Below, in pieces: positions 1-8,913 of a stretch of 64,000 bases of DNA. The notes under the pieces were generated by a model. The model did no database searches. It was not told where the DNA came from and worked only from the letters and a program-made list of their open reading frames with translations. The translations under genes and the position numbers were made by a program. Each line of letters starts with the position of its first letter. Position 1 is the stretch's first letter. This stretch comes from Tropicimonas sp. IMCC6043 (GTDB lineage Bacteria > Pseudomonadota > Alphaproteobacteria > Rhodobacterales > Rhodobacteraceae): positions 147,282 to 211,281 of the forward strand of contig NZ_SELO01000005.1 of the NCBI RefSeq assembly GCF_004146235.1, in the 5' to 3' direction.

Positions 1-1
1 C

Positions 2-55
2 GCGGGCATCGGACAAATCCTAGGCGCGCGCATCGACGCTGCCGGACTCGTCTAG
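2..55 (+). CDS. C-terminal tail of an unidentified gene (cut by window start)
   Basis: From base 2 the plus strand reads an open 17-codon tail, AGIGQILGARIDAAGLV, ending in TAG at 53-55. Its stop overlaps the stop of the convergent dusA gene through the palindrome CTAG at 52-55, as expected for two tightly packed convergent genes. The tail is too short to identify. A small hydrophobic stretch with GARxxAxxL might fit a membrane transporter end, but this is a guess. It could also be a chance open frame. Confidence 0.35.
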   Translation, partial: AGIGQILGARIDAAGLV

Positions 56-1080
56 GAGGAGCGCGCCTCCAAGATCCCGTCACCCGAGGCGGGAACCCGC
101 TCCAGGGCCGCCTCCAGAACCTCCAGCCCCGCGCCCGGCCGCACCGCCCCTTCGCTGAGAACCCGACGCCATCCCCGCGCGCCTGTCTGTCCGGCAAAGA
201 GCCCGAGCATGTGCCGCGTCACCTGGTGCAGGCTGCCGCCCGCCTCGAGATGGCGCGCGATATAGGGGCGCATCCGCTCTGCCACGTCCCGCGCCGTGAT
301 CGCCGGAGCCGTTTCGCCGAAGATCCGCTGGTCTGCCGCAAGCAGGATATCGGCCGGCCGTTGGTAGGCAGCACGGCCGATCATCACCCCATCCATCCCG
401 GCCGCCAGATGCGCCTCGGCCTCCTCCAGCGTCTGGACCCCGCCGTTGATCGAAAGGTGCATCTCAGGGAAACGGCGCTTCATCTCCCGCACCAGCGGGT
501 AGTCGAGCGGCGGAATGTCCCGGTTCTCCTTCGGGCTCAGCCCGCTCAGCCAGGCCTTGCGTGCGTGGATGATGACCCGTTGCACGCCGGCCGCGCGCAC
601 CGCCTCGAGAAACGCCGGAAGGACGTCTTCCGGATCCTGGACGTCGACACCGATCCGGCATTTCGCGGTGACCGGCAGGCGCACCGCCGCCACCATCTCC
701 GAAAGGCACTCAGCCACCAGCGCCGGTTTCTGCATCAGCACTGCACCAAAGCGGCCGGATTGAACTCGATCCGACGGGCAGCCGAGGTTCAGGTTGACCT
801 CGTCATACCCCGCGTCTTCGGCCATCCGCGCGGCCTCGGCGAGCTCGCGCGGATCCGCCCCGCCAAGCTGCAGCGCCACCGGGGACTCGGCCGGATCGAA
901 GTCGAGCAGATGCCGCGCGCCACCGCGCACCAATGCGGGCGCCGTCACCATCTCGGAATAAAGCAGTGCGCGCGCCGACATCTGCCGGTGAAAGAACCGG
1001 CAATGCCGATCCGTCCAGTCGATCATGGGCGCGACGGAGAGGCGCGCGGCGTCGGAAAGCGGGTCTGTCGGGCCTTGCAT
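52..1080 (-). CDS. dusA: tRNA-dihydrouridine(20/20a) synthase DusA
   Basis: 342 aa flavoenzyme that reduces uridine 20/20a in the tRNA D-loop, in the cytoplasm, using FMN and NADPH. The TIM barrel starts with SVAPMIDWTDRHCRFFHR (about residues 15-32). The catalytic cysteine is C101 in NLNLGCPSDRVQSGRFGAVL, and the phosphate-binding part SINGGVQ and VMIGRAAYQRP follow. The motif around C101 and the total length match DusA rather than DusB or DusC. The ATG at 1080 is directly followed by recognisable family sequence, so the start is secure. It ends in a four-base CTAG overlap with a convergent gene. The 93 bp upstream carry overlapping inverted repeats (see 1124-1166). Confidence 0.95.
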   Translation of the reverse strand: MQGPTDPLSDAARLSVAPMIDWTDRHCRFFHRQMSARALLYSEMVTAPALVRGGARHLLDFDPAESPVALQLGGADPRELAEAARMAEDAGYDEVNLNLGCPSDRVQSGRFGAVLMQKPALVAECLSEMVAAVRLPVTAKCRIGVDVQDPEDVLPAFLEAVRAAGVQRVIIHARKAWLSGLSPKENRDIPPLDYPLVREMKRRFPEMHLSINGGVQTLEEAEAHLAAGMDGVMIGRAAYQRPADILLAADQRIFGETAPAITARDVAERMRPYIARHLEAGGSLHQVTRHMLGLFAGQTGARGWRRVLSEGAVRPGAGLEVLEAALERVPASGDGILEARSS

Positions 1081-1123
1081 CTGCGGTTCCGGGGATCCTG
1101 GCGGTCGCTGCGAGTCGATTGCA

Positions 1124-1166
1124 GGGTTTGCACGTTGCGCGGCTGAAACGCAAACCCACGTTTGCG
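1124..1166. other. Overlapping inverted repeats upstream of dusA
   Basis: GGGTTTGC (1124-1131) is inverted at GCAAACCC (1150-1157), and the same strand also holds CGCAAAC-CCAC-GTTTGCG (1149-1166), a perfect 7-bp dyad with a 4-base loop. The two are mutually exclusive hairpins sharing GCAAACCC. They lie between the stop of the EAL gene (1174) and the start of dusA (1080), both minus strand. They could be an operator for dusA or a weak terminator for the upstream gene; no T-tract follows. Confidence 0.4.
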
Positions 1167-1173
1167 AGCTGTT

Positions 1174-2829
1174 CTACCCGCTGCGGGGCGCCCATTTGGG
1201 CACCGGCAGGGTCAACGGAAGCTCCAGCAGCCGCTCCAGAGGCAGCGGCGGCGCGAAGAGATAGCCCTGTCCGAACGCACAGCCGGCGTGGCGCAGCGTC
1301 TCTGCCTGCGCCATCGACTCGATTCCCTCGGCTATAGCCACGGCATCGAGCCGCTGAGCAAAATCGAGGATAGACTCGCAGAGCGCCAGCGCCCGCGCGC
1401 TCTCGGGCAGGTTGCAGACGAAATCGCGGTCGATCTTCAGGTAGTCGAAATCATGCGTGAGATAATAGAGCAGCGAAGTGTGCCCGGCACCGAAATCGTC
1501 GAGCGCGATCTTGGCACCCGCGGCGCGGAATTCGTTCAGCCGGGCGACGGTGGCGGGCCCCGGGTCGAGCAGCGCACTCTCGGTGATCTCGAGGATCAGC
1601 CCGCCCTCCGCGCTCGCGGCCTCGGAAATGAGCGCGCGCCAGGTCTCGACGCGGTTGAGGACGCTCTCCCCCAATTGCAGCGGCGAGACGTTCACGCTGG
1701 CTTGAAAGCCCGCGCCGAACCGCCTCTTCATCTGTGGCAGGTCGGTGCAACATTGTCGGAGCGCCCAGTCGCCCAGTGCATCGATCCGCCCGGCCGCTTC
1801 GGCCAGTGGCACGAACCGGTCCGGACCTATCTCGCCCAACTCCGGATGCTGCCACCGGATCAGGGCCTCCGCCGTGGACACGCTTCCGGACGTGAGCTCG
1901 ACCACCGGCTGATAGAGAAGCCGGAACTCTCCGCGCGCCACCCCTCCCTGCAGGTCGTGGACAAGGCGCCCTCGGTCCCGCGCGTGCAGGCCGACCTCAC
2001 CGCTGTAGCGAATGGCAGAGCCGCCACCGCGACTCCTGGCCTCGAACAGCTCCGGCGCAATGTCCCGCGACCGACGTGCGTCCGGCCGCAACTCGGCGCT
2101 GACGTCGAGCCCCCCGCGGTGCCCGACGAACTCGGCCGCCTCGTCGTCCGGCAGCCTCTGCGCGGTCGGAGTGAGCTCGGTAGAGATCCCGCTCGCCACG
2201 TCCCGGATCGCGATGTCCTCGGCAGCGTCCCGCATCAGGCTCTCGAGCCGGCTTTGACGGCCCAGAAGATCGACGCTCGCAATCTGCCAGCGTCGCCGGA
2301 ACGTTTCTATCAGATGGAGGCTAACGGCCTGAACCGTAACCAGCACGAGCGCCAGCAGCACCCAATTCCCAAACCCCGCGTTCAATGCGTCGAGATCCGT
2401 CACCGCCTGCAACCAGCCGGCGGCAAAGAGCCCGCCGATGCCGAGCACGAGCAGGCTTTCGACGGCCATGATCGCCCGGGCAAGGCGGACGTCGACATAG
2501 GCGGCGGCAAGGATGACGGCAGCGACAAGGCCGAAGATCGACGGCGCGGCGAGGCCGAAACCGATCATGCCGGTCGCCGCCAGAACCACCAGCGCGGCCA
2601 GAGTAACCGGCAACCACGCAGCGCGATCCGGTCCGGCAGGGAACGCCGCCGGAACGGTCGGCACAAGGCTGGCAATGCCCTGGACCAGCAGCAAGGGCGA
2701 GGGGCCGAACTGCACCAGGCGTATCAGCGCCAGACCGCCGGCCAGCAGGAAAAAGACGGTGATCATCCTCGGCGGCGGCCGAGTCGACGGCCCGTCCGGC
2801 TTCTCGGTGCGGCTCTTCGGAAACCGCAT
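1174..2829 (-). CDS. Membrane-anchored EAL-domain cyclic-di-GMP phosphodiesterase, GGDEF domain largely lost
   Basis: 551 aa. The first ~180 residues hold several hydrophobic segments. The EAL domain runs from about residue 300: RLLYQPVV, AEALIRW (~321), the metal-binding LDDFGAGHTSL (~445) and AEGIES are all intact, so hydrolysis of c-di-GMP to pGpG is likely. Between membrane and EAL regions there are only ~110 residues. They end in a stretch (ELFEARSRGGG, then a basic helix ending GEFRLLYQP) resembling the last part of a GGDEF domain and its EAL linker, but no GGDEF motif is present. A GGAG Shine-Dalgarno lies 7 nt before the ATG. No neighbour hints at the controlled process. Confidence 0.85.
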   Translation of the reverse strand: MRFPKSRTEKPDGPSTRPPPRMITVFFLLAGGLALIRLVQFGPSPLLLVQGIASLVPTVPAAFPAGPDRAAWLPVTLAALVVLAATGMIGFGLAAPSIFGLVAAVILAAAYVDVRLARAIMAVESLLVLGIGGLFAAGWLQAVTDLDALNAGFGNWVLLALVLVTVQAVSLHLIETFRRRWQIASVDLLGRQSRLESLMRDAAEDIAIRDVASGISTELTPTAQRLPDDEAAEFVGHRGGLDVSAELRPDARRSRDIAPELFEARSRGGGSAIRYSGEVGLHARDRGRLVHDLQGGVARGEFRLLYQPVVELTSGSVSTAEALIRWQHPELGEIGPDRFVPLAEAAGRIDALGDWALRQCCTDLPQMKRRFGAGFQASVNVSPLQLGESVLNRVETWRALISEAASAEGGLILEITESALLDPGPATVARLNEFRAAGAKIALDDFGAGHTSLLYYLTHDFDYLKIDRDFVCNLPESARALALCESILDFAQRLDAVAIAEGIESMAQAETLRHAGCAFGQGYLFAPPLPLERLLELPLTLPVPKWAPRSG

Positions 2830-2972
2830 TCAGAACTCCGATCATGTTGCGTTGCGCGCGCCTGTCCCCGAGTCACCTCCCATTGGAGAGCAACCCGCGC
2901 GCAGCGATAGCAGCTAGTCTTTAACGCTTGGAAAATTCGTCGGAGTGGCGCTGGCGCCCGCCCCGGCCGGGA

Positions 2973-3848
2973 TCAGAACTGCAGAACGAGTTCCCGCGTG
3001 ATCCCGAGGCGGAAGCGGAACTGATCCGGAGTGCCCATCTCGGTGATCGGGGAATCGGCGGCGGAGTTCAGCAGACGATCTGCCCGAAGCCCGGCTTCCA
3101 ACCCCCAAAGATCGTTGAACCGATAGCGCGCCGTGGCCTCGATGCCTGCTCCCAGTAGGCCGCCCTCGGCGTCGAAGGCAGACAGGCCACTGGCCTGGGC
3201 CTCGGAATCGGTCACGCCGAAATAGGTCTCGGCGAATTGCGTGTTGCCGAAACTCATGCGCGGGCCGACACGCAGCTCCCAGCGATCGGTCGGAAAAGCG
3301 ATCGCATCGACACCGAGTTCGCCCGCCCAGCCGTTGTGCCCGATCACGCCGTAGCGTGCGTCCCCGAAAGCCTCGAAATGCTTCTGTCGATAGACAAGGC
3401 CCATTCCGAGTTCGAGCGCGGAGTCGATATCCTTGAGCCCCTCGAGTTCCTCGTAATCCTCCGATGTCCGAGCACTGATGAAACGCAGCGAGCCGCGAAT
3501 GCCGACGGCGCGCGGAGGGCCGCCATTGGTGCTGCCATACTCGCCGAGCCCCCTGAGACGGGCATAGTCGAAATGCAGGGCGAAATCGGGGGCGGCAATG
3601 TATTCGTCGGAGCCGAAATAGGCCGGCCGGGCCAGCGCGCCGGCGCGAATGTCGTATCTCAGAACGAAATTCTTCGTCGGGTCGATCCGCAGTGCGGGAT
3701 TGACCGGCGGGGCCACGGCCGCGGTCGGAGCACCCTCCTCCACCGGTGCTAACGGCGCCATCTCCTGCGCCTGCACGGGATTGACAAGGAGCGCGAAAAG
3801 CACCGTCGCCGTCAGAGCAGCGAATGAAAGGGTGGCAGCGAGCGTCAC
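2973..3848 (-). CDS. MipA/OmpV family outer-membrane protein
   Basis: 291 aa with a signal peptide of about 27 residues (hydrophobic LSFAALTATVLFALL, cleavage near VQAQ). After a Pro/Ala-rich linker the rest looks like an outer-membrane beta-barrel: alternating aromatic/polar strands, a YFGSDEYIAAPDF segment near the start typical of MipA/OmpV, and a terminal aromatic (LQF). The first codon is GTG at 3848. In other bacteria MipA scaffolds murein enzymes and OmpV is a porin-like antigen; the role here is unknown. Another frame over the same DNA is also open but is an antisense-like shadow. Confidence 0.85.
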   Translation of the reverse strand: MTLAATLSFAALTATVLFALLVNPVQAQEMAPLAPVEEGAPTAAVAPPVNPALRIDPTKNFVLRYDIRAGALARPAYFGSDEYIAAPDFALHFDYARLRGLGEYGSTNGGPPRAVGIRGSLRFISARTSEDYEELEGLKDIDSALELGMGLVYRQKHFEAFGDARYGVIGHNGWAGELGVDAIAFPTDRWELRVGPRMSFGNTQFAETYFGVTDSEAQASGLSAFDAEGGLLGAGIEATARYRFNDLWGLEAGLRADRLLNSAADSPITEMGTPDQFRFRLGITRELVLQF

Positions 3849-3937
3849 GATAGGATCCCGAATCGGCAGTCAAGCAGTGTTGGTCAAGGATAGAGGGCGT
3901 GCAGCGACATTCAAGCAATCATCTCGCTCAGCCGGTG

Positions 3938-4342
3938 TCACTCGGTCTGCAATGTTGCAAGATAGCGGGCGATGGCCAGCACTGGCGGAGCGACGTCCAC
4001 CGGCCCGTCCGCGGTTTCGATCCGCTGCCGGTCGTCGCCCTCGAAGAAGGCACCGTAAATCGGCATCGGGCTGCCATGCGCGATCAGCGCCTCGCGCCCG
4101 TCGATACGCAGGATCACCTGGCGGAACGGGAAGCTGCCGCCGTTTTCGGCCGCGAGCCCGGTCAGGTCGGGTGGCGGCAGCAGGACGATCTGCGCCGTCG
4201 GGCCGTCCCCCGCACCCGTCGCTCCATGGCAGGTCGCGCAATAGCGGCTGTAGAGTGCCGCTCCTGCCGCAACGTCGCTTTTGGCCAGAAGAGGTGGCGC
4301 GAACACGAGCAGCGGCAGGGCAAGGAGGGCGATCGGTCTCAC
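3938..4342 (-). CDS. Monohaem c-type cytochrome, second of a tandem pair
   Basis: 134 aa beginning GTG (4342), overlapping the stop of the preceding cytochrome gene in GTGA, so the two are translationally coupled. A signal peptide (ALLALPLLVFAPPLLA) exports it to the periplasm. The haem site is CATCH (residues 36-40), with MPIYG (~93-97) as the likely axial methionine. The residues DGPTAQ after CATCH and HGSPMP match the partner gene, so the pair arose by duplication. A longer open frame extends upstream but runs through the first cytochrome gene in another phase. Electron-transfer partner unknown. Confidence 0.85.
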   Translation of the reverse strand: MRPIALLALPLLVFAPPLLAKSDVAAGAALYSRYCATCHGATGAGDGPTAQIVLLPPPDLTGLAAENGGSFPFRQVILRIDGREALIAHGSPMPIYGAFFEGDDRQRIETADGPVDVAPPVLAIARYLATLQTE

Positions 4343-4764
4343 GGATCCGGCTCCGTCTGAACGGACTCGAGCCAGAGCACGATGCCGAGAATCGGTTCGG
4401 CCGTGGTGAACGGCGAGCCATCGGATGCGTCGAGCAGAACCGACGGACCGGCAAGCAGGCCGCCGAACATCGGCATCGGCCCGCCATGCGCGGTCAGCCC
4501 GTCGCGACCGTCGATGATCCGCACCATGCGTTCGGCGTCGAAGCGGCCGTCGTTGCGGCTGGCAAAGAGCGTCAGGTCCGGCACCGGAACGCTCAGTAGC
4601 GCCGCGGTCGGCCCGTTGCCGCGGGCATCGGCGCCGTGGCAGCCTGCGCAGGCCTCCAGAAAAACGCGCGCGCCCTCGTCGGCACTGGTCTGGGCGGCCG
4701 CCGGCCCGGTCGCGAGGCCGAATGCGGCGGCGAGGAGTGATAGACGGGCAACGGAAACGATCAT
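4339..4764 (-). CDS. Monohaem c-type cytochrome, first of a tandem pair
   Basis: 141 aa periplasmic cytochrome. The signal peptide (LSLLAAAFGLATGPAAA) is followed by the haem-binding CAGCH and NGPTAAL. GGPMPMFGG carries the probable distal methionine ligand. A strong GGGGAGG Shine-Dalgarno precedes the ATG at 4764. It lies 74 bp downstream of lolD and overlaps the second cytochrome by four bases. Two small cytochromes in tandem often donate to or are subunits of a periplasmic dehydrogenase, but no such enzyme is adjacent, so the partner cannot be named. Confidence 0.87.
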   Translation of the reverse strand: MIVSVARLSLLAAAFGLATGPAAAQTSADEGARVFLEACAGCHGADARGNGPTAALLSVPVPDLTLFASRNDGRFDAERMVRIIDGRDGLTAHGGPMPMFGGLLAGPSVLLDASDGSPFTTAEPILGIVLWLESVQTEPDP

Positions 4765-4838
4765 GGAACGGACCTCCCCGGCGCCAGTCTGTCGCCGCCG
4801 TGGCGCTCGCGTCCATGATCTGGGTCAGACGGGCCGCC

Positions 4839-5522
4839 TCATCCCGCCGCGATCCGCCCCGACTCGAGCCGAACCACGCGGTCCATCCGCGCCGCAAGCT
4901 CAAGATTATGCGTCGCGATGAGCGCCGCCATCCCGGTCTCACGCACAAGCGCGATCAGCGCGGCAAAGACCGTTTCCGAAGTCGCCGGGTCGAGATTGCC
5001 GGTTGGTTCGTCGGCGAGCAGCAGACGCGGCGCGTTGGCGAGCGCCCGGCAGAATGCGACACGCTGCTGTTCGCCGCCCGAAAGCTGTGCCGGCCGGTGC
5101 GTCGCCCGCGCTGTCAGGCCGACGCTCTCCAGCAACGCGGCGGCGCGGGCCTGCGCATCGGATGCGGGCACGCTGTTGGCGAGCTGCGGCAGCACAATGT
5201 TCTCCGCGGCGCTAAACTCGGGCAACAGGTGGTGGAACTGGTAGACGAAGCCGACCTCGCGCCGCCGGGCGATGGTCCGCGCCTGTTCGCCCCGAGCGGT
5301 CATCTCCTCCCCGCCGAGCAGGACCTGCCCGTCATCAGGCGTGTCGAGCAGGCCCGAGATGTGCAGCAGCGTCGACTTGCCCGCCCCCGAGGGCGCTACC
5401 AATGCGACGATCTCGCCCGCCGAGACATCGAGATCGCACCCTTCCAGCACCCGCACCTCGCCGGGCGTGCCAATATTGTAGCCCTTGGCGATCCCCCGCA
5501 GTTGCAGCGCCGGCTCACTCAT
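4839..5522 (-). CDS. lolD: Lipoprotein-releasing ABC transporter ATP-binding protein LolD
   Basis: 227 aa ATPase that powers extraction of mature lipoproteins from the inner membrane for transfer to LolA. Walker A is APSGAGKS (43-50), the Q-loop is at Q95, the signature LSGGEQQR starts at 147, Walker B is LLLADEP (167-173), and a THNLEL switch histidine is near the end. Its start overlaps the end of the permease gene by eight bases (5515-5522), a typical lolC/E-lolD arrangement. Length matches the family (~225-235 aa). Confidence 0.95.
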   Translation of the reverse strand: MSEPALQLRGIAKGYNIGTPGEVRVLEGCDLDVSAGEIVALVAPSGAGKSTLLHISGLLDTPDDGQVLLGGEEMTARGEQARTIARRREVGFVYQFHHLLPEFSAAENIVLPQLANSVPASDAQARAAALLESVGLTARATHRPAQLSGGEQQRVAFCRALANAPRLLLADEPTGNLDPATSETVFAALIALVRETGMAALIATHNLELAARMDRVVRLESGRIAAG

Positions 5523-6801
5523 AGCGCAGCGCCTCCACCGGGTTCATCCGCGCCGCCCGACGCGCAGGGAAGAACGTCACGCCGAAGGAGAGCCCAAGCG
5601 ACAGCAGGACCGCCGAGAGGACATCGCCCGCCTCGAGCTTCGCCGGCAGGTTATAGATGCCGCGGATCGACGGATCCCAGACGCCGCCACCGGCGACATA
5701 GTTCACGAAGGAGAAGATCGGGTCGATATAGATCGCGAAGAGACAGCCGAGGATCACCCCGGCGAGCGTGCCGACCGTGCCGACCGCGGCTCCGCAGATG
5801 AAGAAGACCCGCATCACGGACCCTTCGGTGAGCCCCATCGTGCGGAGGATGCCGATGTCGCGCCCCTTGTTCTTCACAAGCATGATGAGGCCCGAGATGA
5901 TATTCATCGCCGCGATCAGGACCAGGATCGACAGGATGATGAACATCACGTTGTCCTCGACCTCGAGCGCGCTCAGGAAGGCGCCCGAGGCGTCGCGCCA
6001 GGTCCAGAGCAACACCCGCTCCCCGCCCGCGCGCAGCAGAGGCAGCATCATCTCGCCCACCTGGTCGGGATCGGCCACAATGACCTCGAGTTCGTCCGCC
6101 ACGCCCTCGCGGTTGAAATAGACCTGGGCCTCGGCGAAGGGCATGTAGGCGCGAGTGCGGTCGATATCGTAACGCCCCGCCTGGAAGATATAGACCACCT
6201 CGTAGACGCTGACCCGCGGCGAGGTACCGAATGGTGTTTTCGCGCCATCCGGCGAGATCAGCTTGATCCGGTCACCGACGCTCGCGTTGAGTTCCTGCGC
6301 CACGCCCCAGCCAATCGCGATCCCCTCCTCGAAACGGGCGATATCGCCGAGGCTCTGCTGGGGATGCGCGATACGCGGGATGCCGTCGAGATCTTCGGCG
6401 GCGATGCCGAACACTTCCACACCCGCATTCCGCCCCTTGAAACTCGCCATCACCTGGCCCTTGACCAGCGGGGCAACGCGCGTGACGCCGGGAACCTGCC
6501 GGACCCGCTCTGCCATCGCGGCGTAGTCGTCGATGACCCGGTTGGCTTGGCCGTCCTCGGTCACCGCGACCGAGGGATAGATCGTGACATGGGCGTTGGC
6601 GCCCAGAATCGTGTCGACGAATTCGGCCCGGAACCCCGACCGCACGGCCAACGTGGCCACCAGCGCGAAGACCGCCAGCGTGATGCCAACGAGGCTGATC
6701 CAGGTCATCACCGACACGCCGCCCTCGGCCCGCCGCGCCCGCAGGTAGCGCCAGGCGATCATCCATTCGAATCCGGCAAAAGGGGGTGGGTTCTGGGCCA
6801 A
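5515..6801 (-). CDS. lolC: Lipoprotein-releasing ABC transporter permease (LolC/LolE family)
   Basis: 428 aa MacB/FtsX-type permease: an N-terminal membrane helix (WISLVGITLAVFALVATLAV), a large periplasmic domain (~50-280), then three membrane helices (VMFIILSILVLIAAMNIISG, the GAAVGTVGTLAGVILG region and LSAVLLSLGLSFGVTFF) and the terminal PVEALRYE typical of LolC/E. Only one permease gene sits with lolD, so it probably works as a homodimer, as described for LolF-type systems. The symbol lolC is used for the family; lolE or lolF are equally defensible. Confidence 0.92.
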   Translation of the reverse strand: MAQNPPPFAGFEWMIAWRYLRARRAEGGVSVMTWISLVGITLAVFALVATLAVRSGFRAEFVDTILGANAHVTIYPSVAVTEDGQANRVIDDYAAMAERVRQVPGVTRVAPLVKGQVMASFKGRNAGVEVFGIAAEDLDGIPRIAHPQQSLGDIARFEEGIAIGWGVAQELNASVGDRIKLISPDGAKTPFGTSPRVSVYEVVYIFQAGRYDIDRTRAYMPFAEAQVYFNREGVADELEVIVADPDQVGEMMLPLLRAGGERVLLWTWRDASGAFLSALEVEDNVMFIILSILVLIAAMNIISGLIMLVKNKGRDIGILRTMGLTEGSVMRVFFICGAAVGTVGTLAGVILGCLFAIYIDPIFSFVNYVAGGGVWDPSIRGIYNLPAKLEAGDVLSAVLLSLGLSFGVTFFPARRAARMNPVEALRYE

Positions 6802-7043
6802 GGCGCTGCTCCGCTATCGGACGACTGCATGCCGGGGAATAGGGAGGGCGTCAACAGCCACAGCCCCCCCTCGCAAGATGCCGCATTTTCCGGCGATCCG
6901 GAATGTCGGCCGGCTCGTCCTCTGCCCGAGGGGCTGCCGGTCTCCGGGCGGTGGATTTCTCGTACGCGCGTCGTATCCGCAGACGCTGCGTCCATCACTC
7001 GCTCTCCTGCCGTGAGGAGTGCTCGATGGCCGCGACGCGACGG

Positions 7044-7247
7044 CTACATGTGGCGTTCTTCGGCGGAGAGCTCGGCAAGAGCGGCTGAGATGCGCCGGTG
7101 AAGATTCGACAACTGCGCCCGGTCCTGCGCGCTGATGGATGTGGCTCCGACCGGCTTGACAAGGTCGTCACTGATTTCCCTGCGCATTTCCTCGAGCGAG
7201 CGGACCACGCCGTGCAGTCGTGAAAGAATATCGGATGTCGAGCTCAT
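7044..7247 (-). CDS. Small hypothetical protein, predicted helical
   Basis: 67 aa, hydrophilic, with heptad-like spacing (LSRLHGVVRSLEEMRREISDDL and LSNLHRRISAALAEL), suggesting a short coiled coil. There is no signal peptide or membrane segment. It is isolated between proS and lolC on the same strand, with gaps of 147 and 242 bp; the latter holds no other gene I can support. I do not recognise the family. The ORF may be real because its composition suits a compact helical protein, but it is short enough to have arisen by chance. Confidence 0.5.
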   Translation of the reverse strand: MSSTSDILSRLHGVVRSLEEMRREISDDLVKPVGATSISAQDRAQLSNLHRRISAALAELSAEERHM

Positions 7248-7394
7248 GGGTGCCTCCGCGGGACATCAGGACAGGAATGCCGGTTCTAGGCATCATACGC
7301 GGCCCACCGCCGGCAAGAAAGCACTTTGGGAAAACGGCAGAAACCCGCCGCGGCGCGCCGCCACCGTAGGGCCGCGGCGCCTTCCCGCGCTCCT

Positions 7395-8735
7395 TCAGAG
7401 CCCAGCGTAGATTTCCGCAACCCGCGCCACGGCCAGTTCCGGCGTCAGTTCCTCACTCTCGCCGGTGCGACGCGACGTCAGCTCGACTATGCCGGTCTTC
7501 AGACCGCGCGGACCGACGGTGATCCGCCAGGGCAGACCGATCAGGTCCATAGTCGCGAACTTGCCGCCCGCGCGCTCCTCACGGTCGTCATAGAGCGGCT
7601 CGAGCCCCTTCGCGACGAGCCCCCTATAAAGACCATCACAGGCCGCATCTGTGGCCGCGTCTCCCTGCTTGAGGTTGACGATGCCGCAATGGAACGGCGT
7701 GACGCCTTCGGGCCAGATGATGCCTGCGTCGTCGTGATTGGCTTCGATCAGCGCACCGAGCAGCCGCGAGACGCCGATCCCGTGCGAGCCCATGTGGACC
7801 GGCACCTGCCGGCCATCGGCATCGGCCACGGTCGCGCCCATCGGTTCGGAGTATTTCGTGCCGAAATAGAAGATCTGGCCGACCTCGATACCGCGCGCCT
7901 GACGCCGGCGCGCTTCGGGCACTTGCGCCTCGAAGACGGCCGCGTCATGTGTGTCGTCGGTGCGGGCATAGCGCGAGGTGAATTCCTCGAGCACGGCGCG
8001 GCATTGCGCGACGTCGTCATAGTCGATTTCCCGGTCACCGAACCGCAGATCGGTGATCTCGCTGTCGTAGAAGACCTCGCTTTCGCCCGTCTCCGCCAGC
8101 ACTAGGAACTCATGCGTGTCGTCGCCACCAATCGGCCCGCTCTCGGCCCGCATCGGGATCGCCTGGAGCCCCATCCGCTCGTAGGTCCTCAGATAGCTCA
8201 CCAGGTGGCGGTTATAGGCATGCAGTGCGTCCTCGCGCGTCAAGTCGAAGTTGTAGCCGTCCTTCATCAGGAATTCGCGCCCTCGCATGACGCCGAAACG
8301 CGGGCGGATCTCGTCGCGAAATTTCCACTGGATGTGGTAGAGGGTCAGCGGCAGATCCTTGTAGGAGCGGACATAGCTGCGGAAGATGTCGGTGATCATC
8401 TCCTCGTTGGTTGGCCCGTAGAGCATGTCGCGGTCGTGCCGGTCTCGAATACGCAGCATCTCCGGCCCATAGGCGTTGTAGCGGCCGCTCTCCTGCCACA
8501 GGTCGGCAGGCTGGAGTGTCGGCATCAGAAGCGGGATGTGTCCGGCGCGCTGCTGCTCCTCGTGCACGATCTGCTCGATCCGGCGCAGCACCCTGTAGCC
8601 CATCGGCAGCCAGGCATAGATCCCGGCGCTCTCCTGCTTGATCATGCCGGCGCGCAGCATGAGGCGGTGGCTGACGATCTGGGCTTCCGCGGGCGTCTCC
8701 TTGAGGACGGGCAGGAAGTAGCGGCTCAGGCGCAT
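7395..8735 (-). CDS. proS: Proline--tRNA ligase
   Basis: 446 aa class II aminoacyl-tRNA synthetase that charges tRNA-Pro. The start at 8735 ([13 protein letters not shown]) has an AAGGGA Shine-Dalgarno; the frame stays open farther upstream, but that part is unrelated sequence. Motif 2 is [19 protein letters not shown] and motif 3 is [16 protein letters not shown]. The editing (INS) insertion of the ~570 aa bacterial enzyme is absent, as is usual for alphaproteobacterial ProS. The C-terminal anticodon-binding domain contains the [13 protein letters not shown] loop. Confidence 0.96.
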   Translation of the reverse strand: MRLSRYFLPVLKETPAEAQIVSHRLMLRAGMIKQESAGIYAWLPMGYRVLRRIEQIVHEEQQRAGHIPLLMPTLQPADLWQESGRYNAYGPEMLRIRDRHDRDMLYGPTNEEMITDIFRSYVRSYKDLPLTLYHIQWKFRDEIRPRFGVMRGREFLMKDGYNFDLTREDALHAYNRHLVSYLRTYERMGLQAIPMRAESGPIGGDDTHEFLVLAETGESEVFYDSEITDLRFGDREIDYDDVAQCRAVLEEFTSRYARTDDTHDAAVFEAQVPEARRRQARGIEVGQIFYFGTKYSEPMGATVADADGRQVPVHMGSHGIGVSRLLGALIEANHDDAGIIWPEGVTPFHCGIVNLKQGDAATDAACDGLYRGLVAKGLEPLYDDREERAGGKFATMDLIGLPWRITVGPRGLKTGIVELTSRRTGESEELTPELAVARVAEIYAGL

Positions 8736-8913
8736 GTGTCGAATCCCTTGTCTCTGTCCGTCTCCCGTTACGCAAAGGCCGGGCGGTTTTCCAGCCCCCG
8801 GCGCCCGGGAAGCGGACTTGCCGGCAGAAGACGTGGCGCCGCGGGCGCTCTTGCCGCCCTCCCGCTTGCAAAACGCGCGCAACTGGGCGACACGGGGCCG
8901 GAAAGGAAACGCC

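Noticed and set aside
3938..4948. Single 336-codon cytochrome gene
   Set aside because: The first 200 codons read the upstream cytochrome gene and lolD region in the wrong phase; GTG 4342 with a signal peptide is the proper start.
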